Source of the DNA: Acidobacteriota bacterium
Lineage (GTDB): Bacteria > Acidobacteriota > Blastocatellia > Pyrinomonadales > Pyrinomonadaceae
Length of the DNA stretch: 64,000 nucleotides
Assembly (NCBI GenBank): GCA_016715115.1
Contig: JADKBM010000004.1
Coordinates: forward strand, 930,001-994,000
Direction: 5' to 3'
Part shown: piece after piece, positions 9,054 through 17,460 of the stretch
Layout of the letters: each line of letters starts with the position of its first letter
Position numbering within the stretch: position 1 is the first letter of the stretch
Notes under the pieces: generated by a model
What the model was told of the DNA's origin: nothing
The model's database searches: none
Seen by the model: the letters and a program-made list of their open reading frames with translations, nothing else
Translations under genes and position numbers: made by a program

Positions 9054-9566
9054 ATGCTCAGAAAAATCTTACGAAAGTTTTGGGGGATAATTCCGGGGGG
9101 AATCCGTCTGAAACTGATTCGCGCAACTCAGAAGAAGTTCACTGTCTCAGTTGCCGCAATCATAACAAATCAAGAAGGAAAAGTGCTACTGCTCGAACAT
9201 CTTTTGCGGCCGCAGGCTTCGGGATGGGGAATCCCTGGCGGATTCATCAATTTCGGCGAGCAGTTTGAAGACGCGATCCGGCGCGAGATCCGCGAGGAGA
9301 CGGGGATCGAGCTTGACGGACTCGTGATGATCAGGATCCGAACTCTCGGCCGCCACGTCGAGGTTATGTTTCGCGCGCGAACGTCGGATACTCCGCAAGT
9401 CCTGAGTCGCGAGATCTGCTCGCTCGGCTGGTTCGATGTTTCCGAAATGCCCGCCGGAATGAGCGAGGTTCAGAAGTCGCTCGTGCGCGAGGTGTTGGCG
9501 GACGACACCGATGGTTTACTTGCTGACCTTCTCGAACAAACTGCGGCGTTCGGCGAGAAGCCGTAG
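9054..9566 (+). CDS. Nudix hydrolase
   Basis: A 170-aa Nudix-family pyrophosphohydrolase. The complete Nudix box spans residues 63-85: Gly63, five residues, Glu69, seven residues, then REIREETGI with the metal-binding glutamates. The first 30 residues form a basic, partly hydrophobic extension. Members of this family cleave nucleoside diphosphates linked to other groups, including damaged nucleotides or sugar nucleotides. The substrate cannot be told from the sequence. The 3' end overlaps the convergent acyltransferase gene by 51 bp. Confidence 0.9.
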   Translation: MLRKILRKFWGIIPGGIRLKLIRATQKKFTVSVAAIITNQEGKVLLLEHLLRPQASGWGIPGGFINFGEQFEDAIRREIREETGIELDGLVMIRIRTLGRHVEVMFRARTSDTPQVLSREICSLGWFDVSEMPAGMSEVQKSLVREVLADDTDGLLADLLEQTAAFGEKP

Positions 9567-10880
9567 GAACTTCTCGCGCTTGCCGAAAAACACGAGGATC
9601 GCCTTGAGCCAACCGCGAAGTTCCTCGATCTCCTCGATCGAACGGAGCGCGACCCAACCGGAAAGGAACGAAAAGGGAATCGACAAAAGGGCGTACATCC
9701 AGCCGAAAAAGTAATCGACGACCACCGCGAACCCAAGCCACGTCAAAGGCATAAAGACCATCGCCGTCAGGAGCTTGACCGTCGAGGTCATATCATGGTC
9801 GCCTTTCCGTGTTTGCGTCGCCGAAATGATGCGGCCGAGCCGGTACGGGACGAAATGGAGGATCGTTCCGAAAATGGCGAGCGGCGCGAGCAGGACAAGA
9901 TACCACGAACGCAGGATCGCGTGTTTGATCACGAACCGCCGCGAGTATTCGGCAAGATCGAGAAACTCGGATTCGATCCCCAACTCGTCTAGCTTGCGAT
10001 TGTATTCCTCGAGGCGCTTTTCAAGTTTCAGGTCATCTTCGTTGCGGGTTTCGGCGACGAATTTCTGCAGAAACTGAAGCCGCTCGCCAAGATGTTCGCG
10101 ATGCGGCGTCGTCACCGTGAAAACTTCCTCGGCTATCTTCGCGACCTCAAGTCGGGCGTCGGATTCGGCGTTGAGCGTCACTTCGCGGAGCGCTCTCTCG
10201 ATCGATTCGTTCAACTCTCGCACGGATTCGCGCGGCGGATGTCCGTTCTCGTCAAGTTCGACGCGCGCGACGCGAAACGGCGTCCCGAAGTGAAGCAAAG
10301 CCTCGCTTCGGAATGTGGTTTTGCTCGTGTAGTAAAGCCCGACTGGAACGATCTCGAGCACGAGCGATTCCGGATTGGTTCCGGAAGAGACGGCGCCGAG
10401 TGCGATTCTCGCGGCGCCCGTCTTGAGCGGCAAAAGCTGCGGCGAGTTGTGTGAAACGCCTTCCGGAAAGAGCGCGATCGCGCCGCCGGATTTCAGAAGT
10501 TCGCGCGCCAGCGTGAAGGTCTCCTGATTTTTTGAAACATCTTCGCCGCGATCCTGCTGGCGATAAAGCGGCAGCGCGCCGACGGTTTTCACCAACCAGC
10601 CAATGACCGGCATCTTGAAGAGCGTTGATTTCGCCAGAAACGCGATCCGTCGCGGCAAGGCGACAAACAAGAGGGCCGGATCGATCAGCGCGTTGGGGTG
10701 ATTGCTGACAAAGATCAGTCCGCTTCCTTGCGGCAGTTTTTCGTGATTGAAAAGTTCGATTCGCCGAAAAAATACCGTCAGCCCGATCCCGAAGATCGCG
10801 CCCAAAACCCGAACCGCAAACGAACCTTCGCGTCCGAAGATCAGGTCTTTCAGTCCGAGTCGTTTTACGCGGCTTCTCAT
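9516..10880 (-). CDS. PlsC-like 1-acyl-glycerol-phosphate acyltransferase family protein
   Basis: An acyltransferase of the PlsC/LPLAT superfamily, about 454 aa. The catalytic NHPNALID (HX4D-type) motif appears near residue 60, and the substrate-binding FPEGVSH motif near 138. The C-terminal half holds an amphipathic helix region and hydrophobic segments (YLVLLAPLAIFGTILHF; WLGFAVVVDYFFGWMYALLSIPFSF), so it is membrane-bound and longer than classic PlsC (about 240 aa). ATG at 10880 (MRSRVKRLG) is preferred over the in-frame 10943 start, because the extra 21 residues have no family counterpart. It may acylate lysophosphatidate or a related lipid. Confidence 0.85.
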   Translation of the reverse strand: MRSRVKRLGLKDLIFGREGSFAVRVLGAIFGIGLTVFFRRIELFNHEKLPQGSGLIFVSNHPNALIDPALLFVALPRRIAFLAKSTLFKMPVIGWLVKTVGALPLYRQQDRGEDVSKNQETFTLARELLKSGGAIALFPEGVSHNSPQLLPLKTGAARIALGAVSSGTNPESLVLEIVPVGLYYTSKTTFRSEALLHFGTPFRVARVELDENGHPPRESVRELNESIERALREVTLNAESDARLEVAKIAEEVFTVTTPHREHLGERLQFLQKFVAETRNEDDLKLEKRLEEYNRKLDELGIESEFLDLAEYSRRFVIKHAILRSWYLVLLAPLAIFGTILHFVPYRLGRIISATQTRKGDHDMTSTVKLLTAMVFMPLTWLGFAVVVDYFFGWMYALLSIPFSFLSGWVALRSIEEIEELRGWLKAILVFFGKREKFLRLLAERRSLFEKVSK

Positions 10881-10982
10881 CGCGTTAGATATTAAACGAT
10901 TTGGCCGTATGCGGAAAATGCATCGCGAAACTATCAGAGTCAACCGATTTCGGATCAGGTTTCTCTCGTTTATAATGCGAAC

Positions 10983-11507
10983 GTGCGTCGAAGTATTCTA
11001 AGCGTCCTTCTCGTTTTCGTTTCATTGGCCGTTGCGTGTCAGGTGCCGCAATACGCGCCGGTCGATCCGAAAGGCGATTTTACGGGCCGCGTCGTCGCGG
11101 TCGGCGATGGCGATTCGATAACCGTGCTCGACGATTCGAAACAGGAGCGCCGTGTGCGGTTTTTCGCGATCGACTCGCCCGAACTCAATCAGGCGTTCGG
11201 GAAGCAATCGAAGCAACATCTCAGCGATCTGATCTTCGGAAAAACCGTCAAGGTCGAGGTTCACGGGCGCGATCGCTACCAACGCTCGGTAGGAAAGGTG
11301 CTGCTCGACGGGCTCGACATCAATCTCGAACAGGTCAAAGGCGGATTCGCCTGGCATTACCGCGCGTTCGAGAACCAACAGGACTGGCCCGACCGTGTCG
11401 CTTATCGCGATGCCGAAACGGCTGCCCGCGAATCGAAACTTGGACTGTGGACAGAGTCCGACCCGGAACCGCCGTGGCAGCATCGGAAAGACGAACGCGA
11501 AAGGTGA
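10983..11507 (+). CDS. Thermonuclease-family (SNase-like) lipoprotein
   Basis: A 174-aa protein with a lipoprotein signal (lipobox LAVAC, cysteine near 19). The Staphylococcal-nuclease fold is recognisable from the VVAVGDGDSITV strand, VRFFAIDSPELNQ (catalytic Arg and Asp region), VKVEVHGRDRYQRSVGKV and the terminal AARESKLGLW motif. It should hydrolyse DNA or RNA at the outer face of the cell, probably calcium-dependent. It starts with GTG. It is followed after 20 bp by the RibD-like gene in the same direction, so the two may be co-transcribed. Confidence 0.9.
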   Translation: MRRSILSVLLVFVSLAVACQVPQYAPVDPKGDFTGRVVAVGDGDSITVLDDSKQERRVRFFAIDSPELNQAFGKQSKQHLSDLIFGKTVKVEVHGRDRYQRSVGKVLLDGLDINLEQVKGGFAWHYRAFENQQDWPDRVAYRDAETAARESKLGLWTESDPEPPWQHRKDERER

Positions 11508-11527
11508 CTCAGAAGAGGCTTGGCGAT

Positions 11528-12082
11528 ATGGAACTGTCAAAACGAAAGTTGGAAACATCGGTATTCGTCGGTATGAGCCTCGACGGCTTCATCGCGCGGA
11601 CCGACGGCGGGCTCGATTGGCTTCCGAGCGACAACGTCGAGCCCCATGGCTACGAAGAGCTGATGGCGTCCGTCGATGCGCTCGTGATCGGCCGCAACAC
11701 CTACGAGACGGTCCTCGGATTTGGCGGCTGGGCCTATGGCAGCAAACCGGTGTTCGTCCTGAGCAGCGGGGAAATTCCGCCGGCGCCCGACGGTGCGGTC
11801 GTCGAACACCTCTCCGGCGAACCCGCCGAGATCGTGACGATTCTTGCCGACCGCGGATTCAATCACCTGTACATTGACGGCGGAATCACCGTCCAACGTT
11901 TTCTTCGGGCAGGTTTGATCGACCGCCTGATAATAACGCGCGTTCCGGTACTGATCGGATCCGGGATCCCTATGTTTGGTCCGCTGGATCGCGATATTTC
12001 ACTCGAACATGTCGAAACCCGCCAATATCGGGGCGGACTCGTCCAAAGCGAGTACACAATCGTTCCGGCGGAATCGGATTAG
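11528..12082 (+). CDS. Dihydrofolate reductase family protein (RibD C-terminal fold)
   Basis: A 184-aa protein of the RibD_C/DHFR-like superfamily. It opens with ETSVFVGMSLDGFIARTDGG, has the LVIGRNTYETVL cofactor-loop motif and an LYIDGG motif near 118, all usual for the family. Such proteins bind NAD(P)H; the substrate here is unknown and it need not be a folate enzyme. ATG at 11528 has an AGAAGAGG site just upstream. An open frame extends far upstream, but that part is only the shadow of the thermonuclease gene. Confidence 0.88.
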   Translation: MELSKRKLETSVFVGMSLDGFIARTDGGLDWLPSDNVEPHGYEELMASVDALVIGRNTYETVLGFGGWAYGSKPVFVLSSGEIPPAPDGAVVEHLSGEPAEIVTILADRGFNHLYIDGGITVQRFLRAGLIDRLIITRVPVLIGSGIPMFGPLDRDISLEHVETRQYRGGLVQSEYTIVPAESD

Positions 12083-12162
12083 GGCCGGCTCGAAACGCAT
12101 TCACCCGATTCGCGCGTACTGCCGAAAACTCGTAGGCAATTTGATCTGGGTTGACCGATGTT

Positions 12163-12191
12163 GCGCTCGGCGACGCACGGCCGCCGAGCGC
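12163..12191. terminator. GC-rich hairpin between convergent genes
   Basis: A perfect 10-bp stem, GCGCTCGGCG (12163-12172) with CGCCGAGCGC (12182-12191), has a 9-nt loop. It lies between the convergent RibD-like and aminotransferase genes. There is no T-run on either side, so if it ends transcription it may need Rho. Confidence 0.35.
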
Positions 12192-12199
12192 TATCCCGG

Positions 12200-13378
12200 C
12201 TAAATCTCCCCCAGAAACTTCCGGATCCGTCCGAGCGCGATCTCGATCTGTTCGTACGATTTGCAGTATGCGACTCGAACGTGACCGGTCCCCCCAACGC
12301 CGAAACTTGTTCCCGAAATAACCGCGACCTTTTCCTCCGTCAAAAGCCTGTCCGAGAACTCATCGCTCGTCAGGCCGGTCCGTTTGATCGACGGAAACGC
12401 GTAGAACGCACCGCGCGGCTCGAAACAGTCCAAGCCCATATCGTTGAGCGAAGACACGATCAAATAACGCCGGCGGTCGTATTCGGCCTTCATTTCGAGG
12501 ACAAACGGCTCGCCGATCTTAAGCGCCGCCAACGCGGCGAACTGCGAGATCGTCGGTGCGCTCATCACCGCGTACTGGTGGATCTTGGAGAATGCTTCGA
12601 GCAGTTCGGGAATCGCGCAGATATAGCCGATGCGCCAGCCGGTCATCGCATAGTCCTTCGAAAATCCGCCCATCAGGATCGTCCGTTCGCGCGCGCCCGG
12701 AATTGTCGGGACACAAAGATGTTCGCGGCCGTAGTTGAGGCGGTCGTAGATCTCGTCGGAAATGATCAGCAGATCGAATTCCTCTGCAATTTTGACGATC
12801 TCGAGAGCATTTTCCGGCGTCAAAACGGCACCGGTCGGATTGTTCGGGAATCCGAGAAATATCGCCTTCGTCTTGTCGGTCACGGCGGCGCGGATGTCGG
12901 CCGCCTGCGGTTCGAAGGCGTGTTCGGCCGTGCAGATGACCGGCACCGGAACGCCATCGGCGAAGATGATCTCGGGTTCGTAGGCGACAAAACACGGGCT
13001 CGGAACGATGATCTCGTCGCCCGGATTGCAAAGCGCCGAAAAGACGCATTTGAATCCTTCGCTGACGCCGACCGTCACGAGGATTTCGTTTTTCGGATCG
13101 TATTTCACGCCGTACAATTCGTCGAGATGTTCGCTGATCGCCTCGCGCAGTTCCATCAAACCCGAATTGGCCGTGTACCCGATCGGTTTCTCGTGTATCG
13201 CTTCATAGGCGGCCTTGGCGATCGGCGGCGGAGTCGGAAAATCCGGCTCGCCGACGCCGAGCGAAATAACCTCGGGCATCGACGCGGCAATACCGAAGAA
13301 CTTGTGCAATCCGGACGGCGGAACGCGATGGATACGGTCTGCGATGAATTTATGTCTATCGGATAGTTTTGGTTTCAT
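12200..13378 (-). CDS. PLP-dependent class I/II aminotransferase
   Basis: A 392-aa fold-type I aminotransferase (aspartate/aromatic group, AspC/PatA-like). Recognisable elements are the substrate loop SLGVGEPDFPTP (39-50), FPNNPTGAVL (177-186) with the PLP-ring asparagine, ISDEIYDRL (206-214), and GGFSKDYAMTGWRIGY, where Lys241 should form the Schiff base. It transfers amino groups between an amino acid and a 2-oxoacid in the cytoplasm. The specific substrate cannot be decided. A long open frame exists on the opposite strand but is a codon-bias shadow. Confidence 0.93.
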   Translation of the reverse strand: MKPKLSDRHKFIADRIHRVPPSGLHKFFGIAASMPEVISLGVGEPDFPTPPPIAKAAYEAIHEKPIGYTANSGLMELREAISEHLDELYGVKYDPKNEILVTVGVSEGFKCVFSALCNPGDEIIVPSPCFVAYEPEIIFADGVPVPVICTAEHAFEPQAADIRAAVTDKTKAIFLGFPNNPTGAVLTPENALEIVKIAEEFDLLIISDEIYDRLNYGREHLCVPTIPGARERTILMGGFSKDYAMTGWRIGYICAIPELLEAFSKIHQYAVMSAPTISQFAALAALKIGEPFVLEMKAEYDRRRYLIVSSLNDMGLDCFEPRGAFYAFPSIKRTGLTSDEFSDRLLTEEKVAVISGTSFGVGGTGHVRVAYCKSYEQIEIALGRIRKFLGEI

Positions 13379-13789
13379 AGGCCCTCTCGAATTCGGTCAA
13401 TGCCCGGTCTTGGGTGTCTAATATGAGTATAAACGATGCTTATCGAACTCGGAATGCGGATCGAAGCGGCGGATGATTTTGCAAGCCGTTGTCGGACGGA
13501 CACAAAGGTCCAAAGGATTGCGGTCGCAGCTTTGCGAACGCGATGCCTTGGTGGCGTGATCGTCCAAGCTGTTGGAAAATAGGCGAAAATGCGAACATAA
13601 CACGCGCCAGCCAAATGAGGTGAATATCTTTTCCGCGCCTGGCGTTCGATCCACTTGCGACAGTCTGCCGATTTTGCAAATGCCGGCAAGGCCCGTCGCA
13701 GCTTTCCAGGATCGCGAACGGAAGCAGCCAGTGATTTTTTCGACACGTTCACGCTTCCGATTCGTGTATCCCGACAAGGAGTAAATGGG
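13379..13789. other. Intergenic region, no gene recognised
   Basis: This 411-bp stretch separates the divergent aminotransferase and secreted-protein genes. It holds short overlapping frames on both strands, none resembling a known family. It presumably carries both promoters. An AAGGAG site lies at 13776-13781. No repeat stood out. Confidence 0.5.
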
Positions 13790-15475
13790 ATGTTAGTCAA
13801 AACCGTTTCCATTGTCGCAACATCACTCGTACTTCTGGTTGCGTCCGCCGCTCAAACACTCACTTCAGACGATAATGAAAAAGAGACACAGCGTCGGGTT
13901 CAGAAACTGATGTTTCTCAGCCAGATGGAGGGTCGAATTCGTGAGGTCGGCTTGGCGGCACCGCGGGTATTGGTGCGTTATCGGATCGCGGGATGGTTAT
14001 GGAACGAAGAAAAAGACGACGCCGGTCGAGCCGAAGAGTTGGCAGTAGCGGCACTTGAAGATTTGTACAAGAACCGCGCCGAGATTCCGACGGTTTATTT
14101 TTCGATTCTCTCCAATGATATGTTCGCTCTGCTGGATCGTCACGCCCCACGGACCGCCAAGACACTCAGGGACAAATACAATGTGGCTGTATCCGAAGAT
14201 GAAGGGATTCTGGAGCAGTTAGTCAGCCAAGCGGGAAGTGAAAAAGCTGCCGTCGACGTTGCGATTCGGTCGCTGTCTGCCGGGCCGTCCACGGATTTTC
14301 AGATACCTTTTCTTCTTCATCGATTGAAACAGAGGAAATCAGTTGAGGTTTTCCGGCTTCTTGATGCCTTGATTGTTTCGGTAGAACGTGCCCCGGGCCG
14401 GCTTCAACTGTATACACTCATTGGAATTTCTCCGTATTTTGCTGATTTGGATGCTCAACGTGGCTCGGCGGAACGTTTCGCCCGAATTGTAGTGAGACGG
14501 GCAAAGATCGCGTCTCAGCTACCCTTCGCTGATTTCGACGGTTGGCTTGATGTATTGACCCTAAACTCGGCAATGATCAGTCAGAGAACTCCCGACTTGG
14601 TCTCGGATGCTGAGGTTTTGCGGGTTGTTCTCACTTCGCGAATCTCTCGGCGATCACGCGTCGAACGCGAACGAAACGAAAGGATTAACAATAGCATTGA
14701 CAAACTTGGCGCTCTGATCGAAGAAGCGGAACAAGCCCAAGATCCGGTCGAAAAATACGATTTCTTTCGGCGCGCTGCCAGGCTGGCGCTGGAGAAAGAT
14801 CTTTTCAGGCGGTCAACCGACTTGGCTGTTGAATTCGGAAAGGTTGATCTCAGGATTGCCCCTATGCTTTCAGAAACCCAGGCGTTGGAGTTCGGACAAT
14901 TTCTCGAAGGCGTTACCGCGAGAGCTCTCAAAGCCGGAGATGAGCCATCCGCATTGTATGCCCTCGGTTTTCATAAAGATAACGATCGGAAAGCGGAAGG
15001 ATACATCAGTGTTGTGAATTTTTTCGTTGAGAAGGGCGATTTGAATTCTGGACGCGATATGTTTCGGGACGCGTTGCGAGTTATAGCGACTGTTGAAGAC
15101 CCGGCCCGGCGCGCAACCTTATATTTCAAACTGATTCCGGCAATCCGTCGGATTGACCCGACAAGCGTCTTTGACGTCAACGTACTGGCGGCGCGGTCCA
15201 TAAATGCGATTCCGTCATTGAACCCTGAGGACAAACCTGAGACCGAGAACTTCAAGAAATACGTCGCCGGAATTATGGTCGTGAATTGGAACCTGCTGCC
15301 AATGCTTGTCAGCTACGTGAAGACTGACAAGAACGGCGCCTCCGATCTTTCAGGCAGGATCGAAAAGAGGGAAGTCAAGGTTTTTGCGGAGTTTGTTCTG
15401 GGCATTGCGGCCCTTGATGATTTGAAGCAATCTGAGCAAACGGCGAAACCCCAAACAAACGAACTTAGGAGATAA
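13790..15475 (+). CDS. Unrecognised secreted alpha-helical protein
   Basis: A 561-aa protein of unknown function. The start at 13790 is supported by AAGGAG 8 nt upstream and gives a clear signal peptide (MLVKTVSIVATSLVLLVASAAQT). The mature part is almost all helical and charged, with segments such as RVQKLMFLSQME, AARLALEKDLFRRSTDLA and FGQFLEGVTARALKAGDEPSAL that suggest an alpha-solenoid or TPR-like repeat architecture. No catalytic motif is visible. The same kind of protein is expected in the periplasm of Acidobacteriota. An upstream in-frame ATG at 13655 would bury the signal peptide and is rejected. Confidence 0.75.
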   Translation: MLVKTVSIVATSLVLLVASAAQTLTSDDNEKETQRRVQKLMFLSQMEGRIREVGLAAPRVLVRYRIAGWLWNEEKDDAGRAEELAVAALEDLYKNRAEIPTVYFSILSNDMFALLDRHAPRTAKTLRDKYNVAVSEDEGILEQLVSQAGSEKAAVDVAIRSLSAGPSTDFQIPFLLHRLKQRKSVEVFRLLDALIVSVERAPGRLQLYTLIGISPYFADLDAQRGSAERFARIVVRRAKIASQLPFADFDGWLDVLTLNSAMISQRTPDLVSDAEVLRVVLTSRISRRSRVERERNERINNSIDKLGALIEEAEQAQDPVEKYDFFRRAARLALEKDLFRRSTDLAVEFGKVDLRIAPMLSETQALEFGQFLEGVTARALKAGDEPSALYALGFHKDNDRKAEGYISVVNFFVEKGDLNSGRDMFRDALRVIATVEDPARRATLYFKLIPAIRRIDPTSVFDVNVLAARSINAIPSLNPEDKPETENFKKYVAGIMVVNWNLLPMLVSYVKTDKNGASDLSGRIEKREVKVFAEFVLGIAALDDLKQSEQTAKPQTNELRR

Positions 15476-16038
15476 TTGCTGTCAACAGGTCGGAACCGTT
15501 TCCGAGTATCGCCTCACTCGGACTGAATGCGAAGACACAATCGGGAGATAATAATTCGGTGGCGACGCTCCTATTTTGGCTCTTGCCGGCAGGTATGTCG
15601 TTCCCGCATTTCGAGCCAGGGCCGCATCGGTAATCAGGATTGGAGAATCCGTTGAGGTTTCGGGTTAACGTGAAAAGCACCGGCAAACTCAGAGGCGCCG
15701 GCAACCACTCGGAATCAACGCGCTGACATTGCGCTCTTCGCGATCTCCCCGCGGGCAACCGCCGGATCGACTGCGTCCACGCTATTCGGAGCACAACCTC
15801 GCCGTTGCCGGCATTTCTCGCAAAGTCGGCCAAGCTCGCGGAGCGATTTCCCTTCCGCGAAACAGTTTTTCAAACAACTTGTGTAGTTTGCCGCAAAACG
15901 CCGAACGTTTCTTCGGGAAGCCGTGGGCCGCTGAGGCGTAATCCGGATCAGATCCGGTCTACCGGGACGCAACACAGACCACCTGCGGCGGGGTGAATGC
16001 CCGTAGCCAGTTGCGCTCAAGCAGTTTGACGAGCGGGT
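15476..16038. other. Intergenic region, no gene recognised
   Basis: This 563-bp stretch lies between the secreted helical protein gene and the convergent HEXXH gene pair. Only short shadow-like frames occur. Near 15940-15975 there is an ATCCGGATCAGATCCGGT local palindrome. It could be a decayed gene, but no family can be named. Confidence 0.4.
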
Positions 16039-16494
16039 TCAGTATTGTCGCTGTTGATAATCCCGCCAATCGTAAACGCCGTCGCCGTTTATGTCCGCAT
16101 GGCCGCCGTCCTGGCTGAGCATATGCGTGATCTCCGCCTGCGGCGCGCCGAGCGCCTGCAAGACCCCGAGCTGATATCTGTTCGCTTCCGTTTCAGCCGG
16201 CGTCCCGGCCTCATATCTGTGAGAGCGGTACTGCCAGAAATGGATCGCCTCGTGAACGAGCACACTCGCGAGCCAGGTGTCCGACGCGTTGAACGTGGCG
16301 CTGGCGATGTCGATCGCCCGGTCGCCGAAGTTCGCTCCGCTTCGTTCCGCGGCCCTGATTCGCAGATTGTATCTCGAAAGCCAGACGTAGTAGTTGTTCG
16401 CTCGATCCCTCAGCAAATCCAGACATCTCTGGACCTTCGGTCTGAACGTCGATTCGGCGATGTAGCGCGAATTTCCTTCAATTACGATAGACAT
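16039..16494 (-). CDS. Small zincin-like HEXXH protein with terminal EF-hand loop (copy A)
   Basis: A 151-aa protein without signal peptide. It carries HEAIH (81-85), a zinc-metalloprotease motif, with candidate third ligands E101/E103 (ETEAN), a gluzincin-like spacing. Residues 134-145 (DINGDGVYDWRD) are a canonical 12-residue EF-hand/dockerin-type calcium loop with acidic residues at positions 1, 5, 9 and 12. The first 75 residues are helical. About three quarters of residues match the next copy, which has exactly the same length. The function is unknown; a calcium-regulated peptidase or peptidase-like toxin/effector are possibilities only. Confidence 0.75.
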   Translation of the reverse strand: MSIVIEGNSRYIAESTFRPKVQRCLDLLRDRANNYYVWLSRYNLRIRAAERSGANFGDRAIDIASATFNASDTWLASVLVHEAIHFWQYRSHRYEAGTPAETEANRYQLGVLQALGAPQAEITHMLSQDGGHADINGDGVYDWRDYQQRQY

Positions 16495-16765
16495 AGCAGT
16501 TTTACCTCCTTACCGCGCGTTCAGAATCGTGGCTTGAGTTTGGAAAAGTCCGCGGCTGCATATTGTGACTGCAAGCGATGTGCCGTGCGTGGAGTATGAA
16601 AACACGCGGTTTGGATTGGATTCGGACTTATGGTTGGGGAAAATTCCGGAGTTTGAAGGGTGAATTTACCGCTTGGGGAAACCTTGGCGGGTGTGCGTTT
16701 TGATTTTTCTGACTTCGCGACGAGAACGGGCGGGCCGCGAGTTTACGGCCTGATCGGCATATTTG

Positions 16766-17221
16766 TCAGTAGTTCCGTTTTTCGTAGTCCTTCCAGTCGT
16801 AAACGCCGTCGCCGTTGATGTCGGCGTGGCCGCCTGTTTGGCTCAGCATATGCGTGATCTCGCCCTGCGGCGCGCCGAGCAGTTGGAGGACTCCGAGTTG
16901 ATATTTATTTGCTTCCTGCTCGGCCTTGGTCCCGGCCTCGTAGGTTTTCCCCCGATACTGCCAGAAATGGATCGCCTCGTGGATCAAGACGCTCGCGAGC
17001 CAGGTATCGGAAGCGTTGAACGTCGAACTCGCGATGTCGATCGCGTCGTCGCCGAAATTCGCCCCGCTTTTGGCCGCCGCGCGGACTTTAAGATTGTATT
17101 TCAGCAGCCAGATGTAATAGGCGTTGGCTTTGTTTTTCAACAGATCCAGGCATTTCTGGATCTTCGGCCTGAACGTCGCGTCGGCGATATGTGCCGCGTT
17201 GCCCTCGATGACGATTGACAT
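16766..17221 (-). CDS. Small zincin-like HEXXH protein with terminal EF-hand loop (copy B)
   Basis: A tandem paralogue of the preceding gene, also 151 aa, with about 34 substitutions by eye. HEAIHFWQY (81-89), the EQEAN acidic cluster and DINGDGVYDWKD (134-145) are all kept. Most changes are conservative (R/K, V/I), so purifying selection on the fold is likely. The copies sit 271 bp apart in the same direction. The intergenic stretch holds no gene and shows no obvious similarity to the region upstream of copy B. The two products could form a pair or act under different conditions. Confidence 0.75.
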   Translation of the reverse strand: MSIVIEGNAAHIADATFRPKIQKCLDLLKNKANAYYIWLLKYNLKVRAAAKSGANFGDDAIDIASSTFNASDTWLASVLIHEAIHFWQYRGKTYEAGTKAEQEANKYQLGVLQLLGAPQGEITHMLSQTGGHADINGDGVYDWKDYEKRNY

Positions 17222-17421
17222 ATCTTTGTTCCTCTTCGGATCTGACGCGGATTATCGCACTATTTGCGTAGTTCTCGCAGTCTCCGAACAATGGGTTTCG
17301 CTGAGCGGCACCTATTCCAGCCTTCGCGGCGACGGCTAGCGCTCATCGCGGACTATCGATTTGCTGCGGTTCCCCGCCCGCTCACGCAGGCGGTACTGAC
17401 TCCCCGCTGGGCAGACTGCCC

Positions 17422-17460
17422 ACCGCTCACTGCTCACCGCTCACTGCTCACCGCTCACTG
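17422..17460. repeat. Heptad tandem repeat at the dnaE2 stop codon
   Basis: Alternating 7-nt units GCTCACT and GCTCACC run for five to six copies and end within the last codons of dnaE2: the stop codon (TGA on the minus strand, 17455-17457) is part of the array. It belongs to the 7-nt-period repeats seen at other gene ends in this window. Confidence 0.75.

Noticed and set aside
11036..11527. N-terminal extension of the RibD-like protein
   Set aside because: The extension is the shifted frame of the thermonuclease gene. A good ribosome site and ATG exist at 11511-11530.
12158..13366. 402-codon plus-strand frame opposite the aminotransferase gene
   Set aside because: The minus strand encodes a clear aminotransferase with all motifs. 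The plus frame is rich in Arg/Asp and matches nothing; it is a codon-bias shadow.
15476..16038. Possible degraded gene or mobile-element remnant
   Set aside because: Short frames exist but none shows recognisable transposase or other motifs, and no terminal repeats were seen.
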